Source: Bin87 sp965222895
GTDB taxonomy: Bacteria > Chloroflexota > Dehalococcoidia > Lucifugimonadales > UBA3495
Reading direction: 5' to 3'
NCBI GenBank assembly: GCA_965222895.1
Contig: CBDCVB010000001.1
Coordinates: 558,001-622,000, forward strand
Length of the DNA stretch: 64,000 nucleotides
The position numbers and the translations under genes were made by a program. Positions within the stretch are counted from its first letter, which is position 1. Every line of letters starts with the position of its first letter. The notes under the pieces are model-generated. The model worked only from the letters and a program-made list of their open reading frames with translations. It did not search any database and had not been told where the DNA came from. Shown here in pieces: positions 36,834 to 45,292 of the stretch.

Positions 36834-36854
36834 CTTACCGAACCTCACAAAATT

Positions 36855-37775
36855 CTACGCCGACAGGTCGTGGAAAGCGGCCAGGGCCGCCGTGATGCCG
36901 TCCCCCACCGCAGCGCCGAGCTGGCGGGTTGATTCGGCCCGGGCGTCGCCGCAGGCGTAAACGCGGGGGACGTTGGTGCGCATGTGAATGTCGGCGTAGA
37001 CGTGGCCGAGTTCGTCCATGTCCAACACTTCCTTGAAATACTCGGTGTTGGGGTGGAAGCCCACGTAGATGAAAGCGGCAGCCGTGGGATAGTCGTAGAC
37101 CTCGCCGGTTTTGAGGTTTTTGACACGGGCGGCTTCGAGCACATCATTGCCGACGAACTCTTCGACGACATGGCTCCAGAGCCACTTGTACTTGGGGTTG
37201 GCGAAGGCGCGGTCTTGCAGGACCTTGGTGGCGCGCAGTTCGTCGCGACGGTGGATGACGGTTACCGAGTTGCAGATACCGGTGAGGTAGAAACTCTCGT
37301 CCATTGCCGCGTCGCCGCCGCCGACCACCACCACATCCTGTCCCCGGAAGAAGTTGCCGTCGCAGACGGCACAGTAGGAAACACCGCGTCCGCTGAACTC
37401 GTCCTCGCCGGTAACGCCCAGCTTGTTGTGCGAGCCGCCGGTGGCGATGATGAGGGCACGGGCAGTGAAGTCGCCTTCAGAGGTGCGAATCAGCTTGCGG
37501 TCGTCGTGCAGATTCTCGACGGCCTCAACCTCCGCGAATTCCATTTTGGCTCCGAAGCGGTCAGCCTGGCTAAACATTTCGTCAGCCAGGGCCTGGCCTT
37601 TGACGCCGGTCTGGAAGCCGGGATAGTTCTCAATCTCGTCGGTGATGAGGAGCTGCCCACCGGGGCCGATGCTCTCAATCATTACTGTGCTGAGCATGGC
37701 GCGTGTGGAATAGAGCCCGGCAGACATACCGGCTGCGCCGGCGCCGAGTATGACAACGTCGTAGTCCTGTGCCAT
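36855..37775 (-). CDS. trxB: Thioredoxin-disulfide reductase
   Basis: 306 residues, normal for the low-molecular-weight enzyme. FAD-binding VVILGAGAAGMSAGLYSTRA at the start, the redox pair in SYCAVCDGNFFRG, the NADPH-binding VVVGGGDAAMDESFYL and the C-terminal FAD motif VYACGDAR. It transfers electrons from NADPH to thioredoxin in the cytoplasm. A thioredoxin gene is not in the window. It matters for the nearby candidate selenoproteins because Sec/Cys redox centres usually depend on thioredoxin or similar systems. Confidence 0.96.
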   Translation of the reverse strand: MAQDYDVVILGAGAAGMSAGLYSTRAMLSTVMIESIGPGGQLLITDEIENYPGFQTGVKGQALADEMFSQADRFGAKMEFAEVEAVENLHDDRKLIRTSEGDFTARALIIATGGSHNKLGVTGEDEFSGRGVSYCAVCDGNFFRGQDVVVVGGGDAAMDESFYLTGICNSVTVIHRRDELRATKVLQDRAFANPKYKWLWSHVVEEFVGNDVLEAARVKNLKTGEVYDYPTAAAFIYVGFHPNTEYFKEVLDMDELGHVYADIHMRTNVPRVYACGDARAESTRQLGAAVGDGITAALAAFHDLSA

Positions 37776-37824
37776 CGGAATGGTTCCTCCTTGGGGTGGT
37801 AAACCTTGGGGTGTCGGTGGTCGG

Positions 37825-38805
37825 CTAGTCGCGCCGCCGGTCGGGGGTCAGTCTGACTCGGGCCGGCCGTCGGGTCGTGGAATCGCGGATATGATCGACA
37901 GCGAGTTTGAGGCCCTCTTCCAGCAGTACGGTGGGCTTCCAATCCAGGTCTTTGGCGGCGCGGGCGGAATCCAGGGCGATGCTGAACACCTCTCCCGGTC
38001 GACGGGGCTGGTAGGACGGTTCCTCGTCGAACCCGGTGAATTCCTGTAGCAGCTCGTACACGCGGCCAATGTTAACGGGGTCTCCGGTGCCAATGTTGTA
38101 GGTGCCGCTGTCGCCGCGGCGCATGGCCGCGATGTTGGCGTCGACGACATCGGAAACGAAAACGAAGTCGCGCTCCTGTGTGCCGTCGCCGTAGATGGTG
38201 GGTCGTTTGCCTTCCAGCATTAGGCCCGCGAAAATCGCGACCACTCCAGCCTCGCCGTGGGGGTTCTGGCCGGGGCCGTACACGTTGGCGTACCTCAGGA
38301 TCGTATAGTCCAACCCGTAGGTGCGGTGATATAGTTTCAGGTAGAGTTCTCCGGCGTACTTGGACATTCCGTATGGAGTGAGCGGGTTGACCGGGGTGTC
38401 CTCATTGCAGGGGATAATTTCCGGATCGCCGTAGAGGGCACCGCCGGTGGATGAGAAGATGAACTTGTCCACGCCTTCGGAGGCGCAGGCGGAGATTAGT
38501 CGCACGGTTCCCACTACGTTGGTATCGGCGTCGGTCACCGGATCGGCCGCCGATCTGGTAACGCTGCTTTGAGCCGCCAGGTGGTACACGGTTTCCGGGC
38601 GTTCCCGTTGGACAATCTGTTCGATTCTGGAGTCGTTGATAGCGGCGTGATAGAAGACCGCGTGGTGGTTGACGTCGCGCAAGTGGCCGGCGCTAAGGTC
38701 GTCAATTACCACCACGGAGCACCCGCAATCCAGGAGACGAGTAACCAGGTGGGAACCGATGAAGCCGGCGCCTCCGGTAACCAGGACTTTGGTAGGTTCT
38801 GCCAT
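37825..38805 (-). CDS. NAD-dependent sugar epimerase/dehydratase (UDP-glucose 4-epimerase-like)
   Basis: 326 residues from ATG 38805 (MAEPTKVLVTGGAGFIGSHL). Extended SDR: the GxxGxxG loop, DDLSAGHL, HLAAQSSV, FSSTGGALYG with catalytic Ser/Thr, and YGMSKYAGELYL with the Tyr-x3-Lys pair. RYANVYGPGQNPHGEAGVVAIF is typical of UDP-glucose or UDP-glucuronate epimerases. Nucleotide-sugar substrate uncertain. It feeds cell-envelope polysaccharide synthesis. The longer frame to 38868 adds residues with no homology. Confidence 0.92.
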   Translation of the reverse strand: MAEPTKVLVTGGAGFIGSHLVTRLLDCGCSVVVIDDLSAGHLRDVNHHAVFYHAAINDSRIEQIVQRERPETVYHLAAQSSVTRSAADPVTDADTNVVGTVRLISACASEGVDKFIFSSTGGALYGDPEIIPCNEDTPVNPLTPYGMSKYAGELYLKLYHRTYGLDYTILRYANVYGPGQNPHGEAGVVAIFAGLMLEGKRPTIYGDGTQERDFVFVSDVVDANIAAMRRGDSGTYNIGTGDPVNIGRVYELLQEFTGFDEEPSYQPRRPGEVFSIALDSARAAKDLDWKPTVLLEEGLKLAVDHIRDSTTRRPARVRLTPDRRRD

Positions 38806-38995
38806 CAATGCACACTCAGCCAGATGTGCCGCGAAACCGGGTTTCGCCGCCTTACTATCGTAATCCAAACACCGGAATGGGGCAACCGGCGGGCGCGTTC
38901 CGGCGGGTTTGCCGCGGCAGGTTTGCGGCGGTGGCCCGCCGGAGCAGCCGAGCGGTTTGGTGATGCAGCGAATTGCTGGTCAGTCTCGGATACCA

Positions 38996-39025
38996 TTGAC
39001 AACGCAGCGGTTAATGGTGTATCAA
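38996..39025 (+). promoter_or_regulatory. Sigma-70-type promoter for the small gene at 39087
   Basis: TTGACA at 38996-39001 and TATCAA at 39020-39025 with an 18-base spacer, 60 bases before a gene with a strong AGGAGG ribosome site. Consensus -35 is exact; the -10 has two mismatches. Confidence 0.55.
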
Positions 39026-39086
39026 TCTGCTACTGCAAGTGAACGCCGGATATGATACCGGCATCCTTGTCCCAAGAGGAGGAATT

Positions 39087-39338
39087 ATGCCCGATATCTA
39101 TTACGCAAGGCCCAGCAATTTTCTGTCCGACCCTCGTGACAAGACTATCGTTACCGGGGAGTCCGAGGATGAAGTCCTTGAAAAGATGTACGAGTACCTG
39201 AGAAGCCCCGACGCGCAGGCCCGGTATCCGGGCGTGGGCGACCCGACCGAGTTGGAAAACAACATCCGGACCTGTATCTTCAAGAAGGGTACCAAGGCCA
39301 TCCACAACCGCCCTCCGGATGCTGCACCAGTAAAGTAA
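39087..39338 (+). CDS. Small conserved-looking protein of unknown function
   Basis: 83 residues from ATG 39087, preceded by GAGGAGGAATT, one of the strongest ribosome sites in the window. The sequence has YYARPSNFLSDPRDKTIVTGESEDEVLEKMYEYL, a charged soluble profile with a predicted helix in the middle, and one Cys (RTCIFK). No family is recognised. It has its own promoter and a terminator, so it is a single-gene transcription unit, probably well expressed. Confidence 0.7.
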   Translation: MPDIYYARPSNFLSDPRDKTIVTGESEDEVLEKMYEYLRSPDAQARYPGVGDPTELENNIRTCIFKKGTKAIHNRPPDAAPVK

Positions 39339-39365
39339 GCAGCCGGCAAGTTCCAGGTGTTTACA

Positions 39366-39395
39366 AGCCCCTGTCCGCCTTCAAGGACGGGGGCT
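39366..39395 (+). terminator. Rho-independent terminator after the small gene
   Basis: An 11-bp stem (AGCCCCTGTCC with GGACGGGGGCT, one G-T pair) and an 8-base loop, followed by GTTTGTGTGG. It lies 28 bases after the stop codon. Confidence 0.7.
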
Positions 39396-39507
39396 GTTTG
39401 TGTGGCTGTTCCGGAACGGGCGGCGGCGAACGTGGGCCGTCAATAACGCAAGCCGTCAATAGTGTTTTCGACGGGCCGGGTCGTCGCCGCTGGCGAGGTT
39501 AATCCCG

Positions 39508-40938
39508 GTAACTGTTCAGAGTTGGTGGGGGAATTGGTTCAAAGAGGTTCGGGGATGGCTTGCGCGATGGGTTGTGGTTATGTCATATAACGGGCATGGA
39601 TTCGGAAACTGACCTGTCCACCGCTGACCGCGATGTGCTCATCGCCATCATAGCCCGACAGCAGGCGATCAACGAGCGCCTGGAGAGGCGGGTTGCTCAG
39701 CTGGAAGGGCGGGCCAAACCCAGTGGCGCCCGGGGGATGCCCGGTGTCAAACCCGAAGCCAGCCGGAAACCGGCCCAGCCCAAAGCGCCACGCCAGCGGC
39801 GCCCCCACGGCTTTGCCCGCCGTCGCATGACACCCACCCGACGGGTGGAGCATTTGGTGGACCACTGTCCCGACTGCGGAACCCAGTTGTCCGGCGGCTG
39901 GACCCAGCGCACCCGGGAGGTCATCGAGTTGCCCCAGGTTCCGGCGGAAGTTACCGAGCACGTCTACATCGCCAGGGATTGTCCGGGGTGCCGACGCCGC
40001 TGCGTGCCCCCGGCGCAACTGGACGGCGTGGTGCTGGGCCAGCAGCGTCTGGGTATCAACCTGGTCAGTCTGATCGCCACGCTCCGAGAGGAGGGCCGAC
40101 TGCCCATCGCCGTCATCCAGCGGTATCTGCGCACCGTCCATGGGCTAAGCCTCAGCCTGGGAGCAATCATGGCTGCGGTGCATCGCACTGCGCAAAAGGC
40201 CCAGTCCGCAGTGGATCAGATATTGGCCCAGATCCGCGCCAGCCCAGTGGTACATGCCGACGAGACCGGCTGGCGTGAGGACGGCAACAACGGCTACGTG
40301 TGGACTTTCAGCACACCATCGGCGCGCTACTTCCTGCGGCGGGGTCGCAACAAGGAAGTTGTGGATGAGGCTTTGGGCGACACCTTCTCCGGTGTGCTGG
40401 TCAGCGATTTCTACGCTGCCTACCACCATTACGACGGCCCCAAACAGCGGTGCTGGGTCCACCTGCTGCGGGACATCCACGACCTGAAGGCCCTCTATCC
40501 GAAGGACCGAAAGCTGGCGCAGTGGGCCGACGCCGTCCACGAGATTTACGACCGGGCCAAAGCCAGCGCCCATCCCCAGACCAAGCGGCGCCGCGCCGCC
40601 CAACTGGCCCTGGAACGGCAGCTGCTGGCCATTTGCCAACCCTTCCTTCACGACCCTTCGGCAACCCAGGCCAAGTTATGCCGACGCATCGAGCGCCATA
40701 TCAAAGAGCTCTTCGTCTTCGTGGCCGAACCGGAGGCGCCACCGGACAACAACGCCGCCGAACGCAGCCTGCGCCACCTGGTCGTCAGTCGCAAGATCAG
40801 CGGCGGCACCCGGTCGCAACGAGGCAGCAGAAGCAAGATGACCCTGGCTTCCATCTTCGGCACCTGGCGCGCCCAAGGACTGAATCCCCTCGCCGCCTGC
40901 CAGCAACTGCTCTCCTCCCCTTAACTCTGAACAGTTAC
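39508..40938 (+). mobile_element. IS66-family insertion sequence, copy 3 (1431 bp), with 8-bp target duplication
   Basis: Ends GTAACTGTTCAGA and TCTGAACAGTTAC. TAATCCCG is duplicated at 39500-39507 and 40939-40946. It is 21 bases shorter than copies 1 and 4 because seven codons are missing from the coiled-coil region. The next IS66 copy begins 9 bases further on in the same orientation. Confidence 0.95.
39596..40924 (+). CDS. IS66-family transposase (TnpC type), intact
   Basis: 442 residues from ATG 39596, highly similar to the copy-1 enzyme, but with a shorter coiled coil (IAIIARQQAINERLERRVAQLEG split by linker). Zinc finger CPDCG/CPGCRRRC, HADETGW, DFYAAYHHY and DNNAAERSLR are all present without interruption. 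It may be the active source for this family. Confidence 0.93.
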   Translation: MDSETDLSTADRDVLIAIIARQQAINERLERRVAQLEGRAKPSGARGMPGVKPEASRKPAQPKAPRQRRPHGFARRRMTPTRRVEHLVDHCPDCGTQLSGGWTQRTREVIELPQVPAEVTEHVYIARDCPGCRRRCVPPAQLDGVVLGQQRLGINLVSLIATLREEGRLPIAVIQRYLRTVHGLSLSLGAIMAAVHRTAQKAQSAVDQILAQIRASPVVHADETGWREDGNNGYVWTFSTPSARYFLRRGRNKEVVDEALGDTFSGVLVSDFYAAYHHYDGPKQRCWVHLLRDIHDLKALYPKDRKLAQWADAVHEIYDRAKASAHPQTKRRRAAQLALERQLLAICQPFLHDPSATQAKLCRRIERHIKELFVFVAEPEAPPDNNAAERSLRHLVVSRKISGGTRSQRGSRSKMTLASIFGTWRAQGLNPLAACQQLLSSP

Positions 40939-41025
40939 TAATCCCGCGTAACTGTTCAGACTTGGTGGGGGAATTGGTTCAAAGAGGTTCGGGGATGGCT
41001 TGCGCGAGGGGTTGTGGTTATGTCA

Positions 41026-42132
41026 CTGACCTTACGCACCGGCTGCAGAAACTGCTATCTTTGAAGCATGAATAAAGAACTGACCGAACTCTATAGCGAT
41101 TACCTGCTGAGCTCCTTTGGGGCGGCGACAGCCACCGGCCTGTCCAATATGCTGGAAGGGGAAGTCAGCCATGACCGGATAACCCGCTTGCTGTCCCAGG
41201 AGGGCTACGACTCCAGGACCCTCTGGCAGCTGGTCAAGCTCATGGTGCGAAAGGTCGAACCGCCCAATGGCGCGCTGATATTTGACGATACCATTGAGGA
41301 AAAGCCCTATACCGACGAGAACGAGATCGTCACCTGGCACTTCGATCACGGCAAGAACCGAACCATCAAGGGCATTAGCATCCTCAACTGCGTTTACCAC
41401 GCGCAGAGTATAACGCTGCCAGTGGCCTACGAAATCATCCGCAAGCCCAATATGTTCAAGGATGCGAACACCGGTCGGCTCAAGCGCAGGAGCGCGGTCT
41501 CCAAGAACGAACTGATGCGCCGGATGCTCAAGGTGTGTCAGCAGAACCGGCTGGAGTATCGCTATGTGCTGGCCGACAGTTGGTTTTCGTCCAAAGAAAA
41601 CCTGAGTTTCAGCCACAAGGACTTGAACAAGGAGTTCATTATCGCGCTCAAATCCAACCGGACAGCAGCATTGAGCCATGCAGCGAAACTTCAGGGCAGC
41701 TTTCACCGGATCGACACGCTGGACCTGCCGGAAGGTCAACCAGTGCGCGGCTGGCTGCGGGGACTGGACTTTCCGGTCCTGCTGCTGCGCCAGATCTTTA
41801 AGAACAAAGACGGCAGCACTGGGACTCTCTATCTGGCTTGCAGCGAATTGGACAGTGAAGGCGAGAGCATTAGAACGATCTACCAACAAAGGTGGAAAGT
41901 GGAGACGTTTCACAAGACGCTCAAGGGCAACGCCGCGCTGGCCAAGTCGCCGGGGAAGACCGTCCGAACTCAAAGCAACCACTGTTTCATGGCAATCTAC
42001 TCGGCCTGTCGCTTGGAATGGCTCAGTATGACCCACCAGCTGAATCATTTTGCCTTGCGAACCCGGATATATCTCAAGGCGGTTCGCCAGGCCTTTGACG
42101 AACTCCAACTCCCCAAGGCTGCGTAACATCAG
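41026..42132 (+). mobile_element. IS4-like insertion sequence nested in IS66 copy 4 (1107 bp)
   Basis: Ends CTGACCTTACGCA and TGCGTAACATCAG are imperfect inverted repeats. TTATGTCA is duplicated at 41018-41025 and 42133-42140, precisely inside the IS66 leader just before the transposase start. Confidence 0.92.
41068..42126 (+). CDS. DDE transposase of the IS4-like superfamily, intact
   Basis: 352 residues. IFDDTIEEKPYTDENEIVTWHFDHGKN includes the first catalytic Asp in two pieces, YVLADSWFSSKEN the second, and IYQQRWKVETFHKTLKGNA the Y-x-x-R-W-x-x-E signature with the Glu, as in IS4-type enzymes. No frameshift is seen. It fills the whole nested element. I am confident of the superfamily but not of the exact IS family name. 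Confidence 0.88.
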   Translation: MNKELTELYSDYLLSSFGAATATGLSNMLEGEVSHDRITRLLSQEGYDSRTLWQLVKLMVRKVEPPNGALIFDDTIEEKPYTDENEIVTWHFDHGKNRTIKGISILNCVYHAQSITLPVAYEIIRKPNMFKDANTGRLKRRSAVSKNELMRRMLKVCQQNRLEYRYVLADSWFSSKENLSFSHKDLNKEFIIALKSNRTAALSHAAKLQGSFHRIDTLDLPEGQPVRGWLRGLDFPVLLLRQIFKNKDGSTGTLYLACSELDSEGESIRTIYQQRWKVETFHKTLKGNAALAKSPGKTVRTQSNHCFMAIYSACRLEWLSMTHQLNHFALRTRIYLKAVRQAFDELQLPKAA

Positions 42133-42150
42133 TTATGTCATATAACGGGC

Positions 42151-43506
42151 ATGGATTCGGAAACTGACCTGTCCACCGCTGACCGCGATGTGCTCATCGC
42201 CATCGTCATACGGCAGGAGGCCATCATAGCCAGGCAGCAGGCGATCAACGAGCGCCTGGAGAGGCGGGTTGCTCAGCTGGAAGGACGGGCCAAACCCGGT
42301 GGCGCCCGGGGATGCCTGGTCTCAAACCCGAAGCCAGCCAGAAACCGGCCCAGCCCAAAGCGCCACGCCAGCCCCGGCCCCACGGCTTTGCCCGCCGTCG
42401 CATGACGCCCACCCGTCGGGTGGAGCATGTGGTGGACCACTGTCCCGACTGCGGAACGCAGTTGTCCGGTGGCTGGACCCAGCGCACGCGGGAGGTCATC
42501 GACCTGCCCCAGGTTCCGGCGGAAGTTACCGAGCACGTCTACATCGCCAGGGATTGTCCGGCTTGCCGCCGCCGCTGCGTTCCCACCGCGCAACTGGATG
42601 GCGTGGTGCTGGGCCAGCAGCGCCTGGGTATCAACCTGGTCAGCCTGATCGCCACGCTGCGGGAGGAGGCCCGACTGCCCATTGGCGCCATCCAATGGTA
42701 TCTGCGCACCGTCCATGGGCTGAGCCTCAGCGTGGGAGCCGTCATGGCTGCGGTGCATCGTACCGCGCAAAGGGCCCAGGCCGCCGTGGACCGGATACTC
42801 GCCCAGATCCGCGCCAGTCCAGTGGTCCACGCCGATGAGACCGGCTGGCGTGAGGATGGCCACAACGGCTACGTGTGGACTTTCAGCACACCATCGGCGC
42901 GCTACTTCCTGCGGCGGGGTCGTAACAAGGAGGTGGTGGATGAAGCTCTGGGCGGACACCTTCGCCGGTGTGCTGGTCAGCGATTTCTACGCTGCCTACC
43001 ATCATTACGACGGCCCCAAACAGCGCTGCTGGGTCCATCTGCTGCGGGACATCCACGACTTGCGAACCCTCTACCCCGATGACGCGCCACTGGCGCAGTG
43101 GGCCGACGCCGTCCACGAGATTTACGACCGGGCCAAAGCCAGCGCCCATCCTCAGACCAAGCGGCGACGCGCCGCCCAACTGGCCCTGGAACGGCAGCTG
43201 CTGGCCATTTGCCAACCCTTCCTTCACGACCCTTCGGCAACCCAGGCCAAGCTATGCCGACGCATCGAGCGCCATATCAAAGAGCTCTTCGTCTTCGTGG
43301 CCGAACCGGAGGCGCCACCGGACAACAACGCCGCCGAACGCAGCCTGCGCCACCTGGTCGTCAGTCGCAAGATCAGCGGCGGCACCCGGTCGCAACGAGG
43401 CAGCAGAAGCAAGATGACCCTGGCTTCCCTCTTCGGCACCTGGCGCGCCCAAGGACTGAATCCCCTCGCCGCTTGCCGACAACTGCTCACTTCCCCGCAA
43501 CTCTGA
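42151..43506 (+). pseudogene. IS66-family transposase of copy 4, two frameshifts
   Basis: Starting at ATG 42151 the coiled coil reads normally, then one G is missing at about 42311 (four G after CCC instead of five) so the zinc finger continues in another frame. A second lesion near 42955 is an added G (GGGCGGACACC against GGGCGACACC), after which the DDE C-terminus (DFYAAYHHY, DNNAAERSLR) continues in a third frame. The separation of its start from the IS left end by the nested IS also removes its leader. Confidence 0.92.
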
Positions 43507-43567
43507 ACAGTTACTAATCCCGCCGTTCGGTTGCGCCGGTATGTCCCCGGGGTTATACTCCGGCATC

Positions 43568-44257
43568 ATGCCGATTAATCCTGACGATTTCCCGCCAGGC
43601 AGCCACGCCGAGCTACCGTTGTTCCCGCTGAACAACGTGGTTCTGTTCCCGGGTATGCCCCTGCCGTTACACATATTTGAGGAGCGGTACAAGGCGATGA
43701 TTGGGGCGTGCGCCGACCGCGATGAACCTTTTGGTGTGCTGCTCATCCAGGATGGCAACGAGGTTGGGGAGCCGGCCACGCCGCATACCATTGGCACCAC
43801 CGCCCGCGTGTCGCAGGTGCAACGGCTGGAAGAGGGACGCCTGAATATCCTGACTCGCGGCGAGACTCGGTTCGAGCTGCTGGATACGGTTCAGACCACC
43901 CCCCACCTGGTGGGTTTGGTTCGCTTTCTGGAGGATGCAGAGGGAACGGTGTCGGCGACCACGGTGGCCGGGGTGCGGGAGCAATTCGTGGTGCTGCAAC
44001 GACATTTGACCGCAATGGCCGGTGGATGGGATCGCGAGATTACGGTGCCCGACGAAGCTATTGCACTGGCGCGTACCGCCGCCGCCACTCTGGCCGTTAG
44101 CCTGCCGCTGCCGCCCGACGTTCGACAGTCGCTGCTGGAAACTCCAACCGCCGGCGCTCAACTGGAAATGTTGCTGACGCTAATGCGTCAGGCAAACCGC
44201 ATCGTCAGCGAGCAGATTGAACAGAACACGCCGTTCAAAGGGCCGCGCCTGAACTAG
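43568..44257 (+). CDS. LON peptidase substrate-binding domain protein
   Basis: 229 residues. ELPLFPLNNVVLFPGMPLPLHIFEERYK is the typical LON N-terminal (PUA-like) domain; FGVLLI, VGTxxxVxx-like TIGTTARVSQVQRL and TRGETRFELLD follow in the expected order. No ATPase or protease part is attached, as in the widespread stand-alone LON-domain proteins whose role is not settled. The last third is helical (LEMLLTLMRQANRIVSEQIEQN). ATG 43568 chosen; the frame opens 27 bases earlier. Confidence 0.92.
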   Translation: MPINPDDFPPGSHAELPLFPLNNVVLFPGMPLPLHIFEERYKAMIGACADRDEPFGVLLIQDGNEVGEPATPHTIGTTARVSQVQRLEEGRLNILTRGETRFELLDTVQTTPHLVGLVRFLEDAEGTVSATTVAGVREQFVVLQRHLTAMAGGWDREITVPDEAIALARTAAATLAVSLPLPPDVRQSLLETPTAGAQLEMLLTLMRQANRIVSEQIEQNTPFKGPRLN

Positions 44258-44268
44258 CCGGGGTGCGG

Positions 44269-45189
44269 CTACGAGCGGTAGATTCGGCGCGCGCCGGCTT
44301 CCGGGATCAAACCGGAGAACAGCTCCGGGTGAATCATCTCCGCCAGTATTTCCAGGCCGGTTACCAGTCTGGGGCCCGACCGGCTGGTGTAGTTGCTGGC
44401 GTCGATGGCGAAAACGCGGTCGTTTTGCACGGCGGGCAACGATGACCAGCCTTCCTTCGCCTCCAGGAGTGGAACGTCTTCCAGGGCCCGGGGCACTTCA
44501 AACCCGCAGGGCATCAGCACGATTACGTCCGGTTGACTCTCAACTACGGCGTCCCATTCCAGCGGGAACGAACCGGATTCCTTATCGCCGAAACAGTTAG
44601 CGCCGCCGGCCAGTTCAACCATCTCGGGAACCCAGTGTCCGCCGCACATCAGTGGGTCAGTCCATTCCAGATGGAGCACCCGGGGTTGACGGTCGGCCAG
44701 CGCGGCCCGTTGTGTGATGGTGTCAATGCGCCCCTGCATCCGGGCGACCACCGTGTCGGCGGTTGCTTCGGAATCGGTGGCCCGTCCGACGCGGCGCACA
44801 TCCTCCAGAACGTCGCCGAGGTACTGCGGGTCCAGCGACAGGATTTGGGGCTCTTTGGTCATGTTGGCGGTGGACTCAGCGACCTGCTGAGAGGAAACCG
44901 CTCAAACTTCGCAGATGGCTTGGGTCAACAGCAAGTCCGGGTCGGCAACGTCCAAAATATCCTGGTCGATGTGGTAAATGCCCAGGCCCTGAGCCAACCG
45001 CTCGGAGATAATACGGCTGATTTCACCGCTGGTCGGGTTGGTGCCCTCAAATACGCTCCTGACCACCCAGGGTTTGGTCTTGGCCTGAGCTGGGTAATCG
45101 CATTCGTGGGTAACGCCATAGAGTTGGTCATCCAACCCCAAGGCGTAGACAATCTCGGTAGCCGACGGCAGAAAAGAGCAAATACGCAT
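44269..45189 (-). CDS. BtuF-like cobalamin/iron-siderophore-type binding protein, candidate selenoprotein (TGA at codon 96)
   Basis: Read through, the gene encodes 306 residues: MRICSFLPSATEIVYALGLDDQLYGV, HECDYP, then the cysteine motif ICEV-TGA-AVSS, EPQILSLDPQYLGDVLEDV, VLHLEWTDPLMCGGHWVPEM and a C-terminus with VQNDRVFAIDASNY. This is a periplasmic-binding-protein fold of the BtuF/COG0614 type, without a signal peptide. The TGA at 44902-44904 lies in the same frame as the rest, at the second Cys of a family CxxC (C93-E-V-U96). A SECIS-like hairpin starts right after it. A simple nonsense mutation is the alternative, which would leave two fragments of 95 and 197 residues. The gene follows an antiporter by about 100 bp. 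I favour selenocysteine. Confidence 0.75.
44867..44901 (-). promoter_or_regulatory. SECIS-like hairpin immediately after the TGA of the BtuF-like gene
   Basis: On the coding strand the TGA is followed by GCGGT, five bases, CTCAGC, loop AGGTC, GCTGAG, three bases and ACCGC. This gives a 6-bp upper stem and a 5-bp lower stem closing the whole. The apical loop begins 16 bases after the TGA, and its AGGU matches the loop of the E. coli fdhF element (from memory). Spacing and the G at loop position 2 fit the bacterial SECIS consensus. Confidence 0.65.
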
Positions 45190-45292
45190 CAGAGGACCTT
45201 CCTGTTGGGCAGGTTCCGTTTGGGGAGCGCTGGGCCAATTGTAGCACGGCGTTGGCGGGTGCGTTGGGCTGGAAAGCCCGCCGGACAGTGCG

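Larger units (their letters stand above)
40948..43514 (+). mobile_element. IS66-family insertion sequence, copy 4, interrupted by another IS
   Basis: Removing the inner IS and its duplicate leaves 1452 bp, the same as copy 1. The flanks TAATCCCGC (40939-40947 and 43515-43523) match over 9 bases, the same target used by copy 3. The element lies in direct tandem with copy 3. Its transposase carries two frameshifts. Confidence 0.92.

Noticed and set aside
42151..43506. Programmed frameshifting in IS66 copy 4
   Set aside because: Intact IS66 copies 1 and 3 encode the same protein in one frame, so the two indels are damage.
45190..45292. Cobalamin riboswitch upstream of the BtuF-like gene
   Set aside because: The gap is about 100 bases and no conserved B12-box-like sequence could be found.
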